64,000 nucleotides of DNA from the NCBI RefSeq assembly GCF_013408925.1, contig NZ_JACCAB010000001.1, positions 558,001 to 622,000 on the forward strand, in the 5' to 3' direction. Below the pieces are notes generated by a model that was not told the origin of the DNA, ran no database searches, and saw only the letters and a program-made list of their open reading frames with translations. The stretch is from Pedococcus badiiscoriae (lineage in GTDB: Bacteria; Actinomycetota; Actinomycetes; Actinomycetales; Dermatophilaceae). The position numbers were made by a program, and so were the translations under genes. Every line of letters begins with the position of its first letter. Within the stretch, counting starts at the first letter, position 1. Positions 61,622 to 64,000 of this stretch are shown here, one piece after another.

Positions 61622-61627
61622 ACCCTA
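61622..61627 (-). promoter_or_regulatory. Candidate -10 box of the M16 operon (leaderless)
   Basis: TAGGGT on the minus strand ends six bases before ATG 61615, with no ribosome site between. Confidence 0.5.
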
Positions 61628-61676
61628 GGCGAGTCCCCGGCCGCGCACGTGAAATCTCAACCAGCGGGCGACGCGG

Positions 61677-63098
61677 TCAGAGGGCGCGGCTGCCCTCTTC
61701 GCGGGCCTGCGCGACGGACTGCGTCGGCGGTCGCCTGTCGGCCGGGACCCGCGGCAGCGAGGGGGCGTACCCCGACCCGAGCTGTTCGATCGCCGTGCGG
61801 GCGAACACCTGTTGCTCGGTCACTGTGCGTTCGGACCGTCCCCTGCCGAGGAAGCTCACTGTCCAGTGCAGGAGCGTGGTGAGCCGGTGCTTGAAACCGA
61901 TGATGTAGACGAGGTGCACCGCCAGCCACAGCACCCAGGCGATGAATCCGGTGAAGTGCAGCTTGCCGATGGAGGCCACCGCACTGAACCGGGAGATCGT
62001 CGCCATGGAGCCCTTGTCGTGGTACTCGAACGGTCCCTTCTCCGGCTTACCCGCGAGTCGGCGGTGGATCTGCTCGGCGGCGTACCGCGACCCCTGGATG
62101 GCGACCTGCGCCACGCCCGGGTAGCCCTTGAGCGAGGCCATGTCACCGACGACGAACACCTCGGGGTGGCCGGGCAGCGTGAGGTCGTCGTTGACGGCGA
62201 CCCGACCTGCCCGGTCGAGCTCTGCCCCGGACTGCGCAGCCAGCTGCGCGCCGAGCTCGGAGGCCTGGACACCGGCCGCCCACACCTTGCAGACGGACTC
62301 GATGCGGCGGTGGGTGCCGTCGGCGTCCTCGACGTCGATGCCGGTGGCGTCGACCCCGGTCACCTTGGCGCCCAGCTGGACCTCGACGCCGATCTCGGCG
62401 AGCCGCTGGGCGGCCTTGGCGCCGAGCTGGTCACCGAAGGCGCTCAGCACGGTGGGCGCGGCGTCGAGCAGCACGATGCGCGCCCGGCTCGTGTCGATGC
62501 GGCGGAAGTCCCTGCGCAGGGTGCGGCGCGACAGCTCGGCGATCTGGCCGGCCATCTCCACCCCGGTCGGTCCGGCGCCCACGACGACGAACGTCATGAG
62601 TCGCTCGATCTCCTTGGTGGTGCTCGCCAGCTCGGCCCACTCGAACGAGCTGAAGATGCGGCCACGGAGCTCGAGGGCGTCGTCGATCGACTTCATGCCG
62701 GGGGCGAACTGGGCGAAGTGGTCGTTGCCGAAGTAGGACTGACCCGCCCCGGCCGCGACGAGCAGGGTGTCGTAGGGGGTCACCGTGTCGCGGTCGAGCA
62801 CCCGGGAGGTCACCGTCTTCGCGGTGAGGTCGATGTGGGTCACGTTGCCGAGCAGGACGCGCGCATTGCGCTGCCGCGCAAGGACTTCACGCGTCGCCGG
62901 AGCGATCTCCCCCTCGGAGAGGATCCCGGTGGCCACCTGGTAGAGCAGTGGCTGGAACAGGTGGTGCGTGGTCTTGGCGATCAGCGTGATGTCGACGTCG
63001 GCGTGCTTGAGCGCCTGCGTGCCGAACAGGCCGCCGAAACCGGATCCGACCACGACGACTCGGTGGCGGGGTGTTGCGGGTACCTGCTGCGCGGTCAT
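61677..63098 (-). CDS. ndh: Type II NADH dehydrogenase (NDH-2 family flavoprotein)
   Basis: 473-residue FAD/NAD oxidoreductase passing electrons from NADH to menaquinone without proton pumping. It has FAD motif VVVVGSGFGGLFG, the NAD motif VVVGAGPTGVEMAG near 175, and VFVVGDMASLKGYPGVAQVA near 310. A C-terminal hydrophobic stretch (FTGFIAWVLWLAVHLVYIIGF) anchors it to the membrane. ATG 63098 has CAGGAGAG upstream; longer starts are rejected. The last 50 residues are a polar tail. Confidence 0.93.
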   Translation of the reverse strand: MTAQQVPATPRHRVVVVGSGFGGLFGTQALKHADVDITLIAKTTHHLFQPLLYQVATGILSEGEIAPATREVLARQRNARVLLGNVTHIDLTAKTVTSRVLDRDTVTPYDTLLVAAGAGQSYFGNDHFAQFAPGMKSIDDALELRGRIFSSFEWAELASTTKEIERLMTFVVVGAGPTGVEMAGQIAELSRRTLRRDFRRIDTSRARIVLLDAAPTVLSAFGDQLGAKAAQRLAEIGVEVQLGAKVTGVDATGIDVEDADGTHRRIESVCKVWAAGVQASELGAQLAAQSGAELDRAGRVAVNDDLTLPGHPEVFVVGDMASLKGYPGVAQVAIQGSRYAAEQIHRRLAGKPEKGPFEYHDKGSMATISRFSAVASIGKLHFTGFIAWVLWLAVHLVYIIGFKHRLTTLLHWTVSFLGRGRSERTVTEQQVFARTAIEQLGSGYAPSLPRVPADRRPPTQSVAQAREEGSRAL

Positions 63099-63319
63099 GC
63101 CAACACTCTCCTGTGAAAGTCGAAGGACGGCCACCCCGGGTGGGTGTGCCGTCCTCGCTGACGCGTGCTGTGAACCAGCCACTTTCGTCAACCACCTTAC
63201 GAGCCCGGGTATGCCGCCGCCACGCAGCTGTGCGGGGAATGCGATGCGCATCACGCCGTCGTCTCACGCCTTGGCGACCGAGTCTCAGGGAGGACCGAAT
63301 CTCGGAAGAGGACCGAGTC

Positions 63320-63832
63320 TCAGAAGAGGCGGTCGGCCTCGTCCGCGGGTGGCTCCTCCAGGCCGAGCAGGAAGCGCTTGCGCTCCAGTCCCCCGGCATA
63401 CCCGACGAGGGCGCCGTCGGCTCCGATGACTCGGTGGCACGGCACGATGATGCTGATGGGGTTGCGGCCGTTGGCCCAGCCGACCCGCTGGCTGAGGTTG
63501 ACGTCGCCGAGCACCCGGGCGAGGTCACCGTAGCTGCGGGTCTGGCCGTACGGGATCTCGCACAGCAGCGCCCAGACCCTCTGCTGGAAGTCGTCTCCCT
63601 CGGGCGCCAGGGGCAGCGAGAACTCGGTGCGTTCCCGGGCGAAGTACTCCGTGAGCTGGGCAGCGGCCTCACCCAGCACCGGGTCGCCAGACCCGTCCTC
63701 GGCGAGCACGCCCAGGCTCTCGTCCGACGGGTGGCGGTCGGGCAGGTCCATCAGGCACGCGACGAGGGCGCCGTCCTGCGCCACGAGGGTCAGCTCTCCG
63801 AGCGGTGAGGAGGTCACCAAGTGGCTGCGCAC
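63320..63832 (-). CDS. ogt: Methylated-DNA--protein-cysteine methyltransferase
   Basis: 170-residue suicide repair protein that removes O6-methyl from guanine. The acceptor is C132 in IIVPCHRVIGADG; the helix-turn-helix region GQTRSYGDLARVLG and the WANGRNPI Asn hinge precede it. The GTG 63832 start has an AGGA eight bases upstream; an internal GTG five codons later is a weaker alternative. Confidence 0.95.
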   Translation of the reverse strand: MRSHLVTSSPLGELTLVAQDGALVACLMDLPDRHPSDESLGVLAEDGSGDPVLGEAAAQLTEYFARERTEFSLPLAPEGDDFQQRVWALLCEIPYGQTRSYGDLARVLGDVNLSQRVGWANGRNPISIIVPCHRVIGADGALVGYAGGLERKRFLLGLEEPPADEADRLF

Positions 63833-63897
63833 GAGTCTGATCCTGCCAGCATCCCCCGACAGACGAGCGAGGCTCTGAACCCCGACCCCGACCCCGG

Positions 63898-64000
63898 TCA
63901 GGCGGGTGGTGGCGCGAGAACCGCGGCCAGCCGCGCGGCATACTCCTGCGCCTCGTCCTGCGAGGAGTACTTGGTGCGCGGCCAGAAGAAGCCCCGCAGC
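63898..64000 (-). CDS. C-terminal fragment of an unknown protein (partial)
   Basis: The last 33 codons of a minus-strand gene enter at the right edge and end at TGA 63900-63898. Visible residues include LRGFFWPRTKYSSQDEAQEY, then an Ala/Pro-rich end. Third codon positions are G/C-rich and the frame is open to the edge, so it is likely real. I do not recognise the family. It contains a CGGCATAC octamer (TAT tyrosine codon). Confidence 0.6.
   Translation of the reverse strand, partial: LRGFFWPRTKYSSQDEAQEYAARLAAVLAPPPA

Larger units (their letters stand above)
903..63943. repeat. Dispersed octamer GTATGCCG / CGGCATAC (33 copies)
   Basis: By eye, GTATGCCG starts at 6689, 7193, 13960, 16214, 17982, 20115, 21824, 34457, 36655, 37831, 38578, 42016, 46607, 47345, 49906, 59454, 63209, and CGGCATAC at 903, 2316, 6845, 19955, 21695, 33344, 34504, 37813, 40425, 42424, 45771, 53270, 58994, 61159, 63394, 63936. 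Both strands are equally used, and copies fall in all codon frames and in spacers. None lies between 21832 and 33343. Confidence 0.75.

Overview
The window is chromosomal DNA of a high-GC actinobacterium (Actinomycetota). The evidence is a single-chain 2-oxoglutarate dehydrogenase E1/E2 (Kgd), a 24-residue bL37 ribosomal protein, a sigma-R/anti-sigma-R (SigR/RsrA) pair, a nickel superoxide dismutase with its SodX protease, and the argS-lysA-hom-thrC-thrB-rho order. A member of the Intrasporangiaceae or a close relative is my best guess from gene content; no 16S gene is present to test it. I see no IS element, prophage or CRISPR array.

Layout. 1-7.4 kb: a minus-strand amino-acid operon (argS, lysA, hom, thrC, thrB) running into rho, preceded by a stand-alone receiver protein. 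7.5 kb: tRNA-Arg(CCG) with a terminator. 7.7-12 kb: two overlapping CNNM/CBS membrane proteins and a divergent ABC-2 exporter. 12.1-18.4 kb: kgd, a DUF6104 protein, a degenerate SGNH hydrolase and an MDR oxidoreductase. 18.5-33 kb: a surface polysaccharide locus with dTDP-rhamnose genes (rfbD, rfbA, rfbC), a large dehydratase interrupted by an amber codon, a WecA-like initiating transferase, an epimerase, glycosyltransferases (one a double-GT fusion), Wzy, Wzx, an FkbM methyltransferase and a hexapeptide acyltransferase. From about 22 kb the base composition is visibly more AT-rich, and a genome-signature octamer is missing.

33-38.3 kb: malic enzyme, a polar amino-acid ABC transporter, and sodX/sodN. 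38.4-39.8 kb: a DUF559/AbiEi-like gene bracketed by two copies of a palindromic repeat, with a third copy at 16.1 kb. 39.9-44.9 kb: a DUF3311/monocarboxylate symporter pair, then a minus-strand set of a 39-residue peptide and two membrane HD proteins (one a full HD-GYP). 45.2-51.8 kb: bL37, rsrA/sigR with a sigma-R-type promoter, ferritin, hydrolase, SRAP (YedK/HMCES), DoxX, aroA and rsgA. 51.9-57.8 kb: a dpp/opp peptide ABC transporter. 58.1-64 kb: hisN, two M16 peptidases, NDH-2, ogt and the tail of an unknown gene.

The most unusual signals are: (1) the octamer GTATGCCG/CGGCATAC, counted 33 times by eye, with no strand bias, in all reading frames, and absent from 21.8-33.3 kb; (2) the repeat with two TCTGTGCACAGA palindromes exactly 61 bp apart in three copies, two of them flanking a nuclease-like gene; (3) the 39-residue NIVW/WGWGG peptide gene ahead of the two HD signalling proteins. 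Many genes lack a Shine-Dalgarno sequence and instead have a TANNNT box 6-9 nt before the start, which suggests widespread leaderless transcripts.
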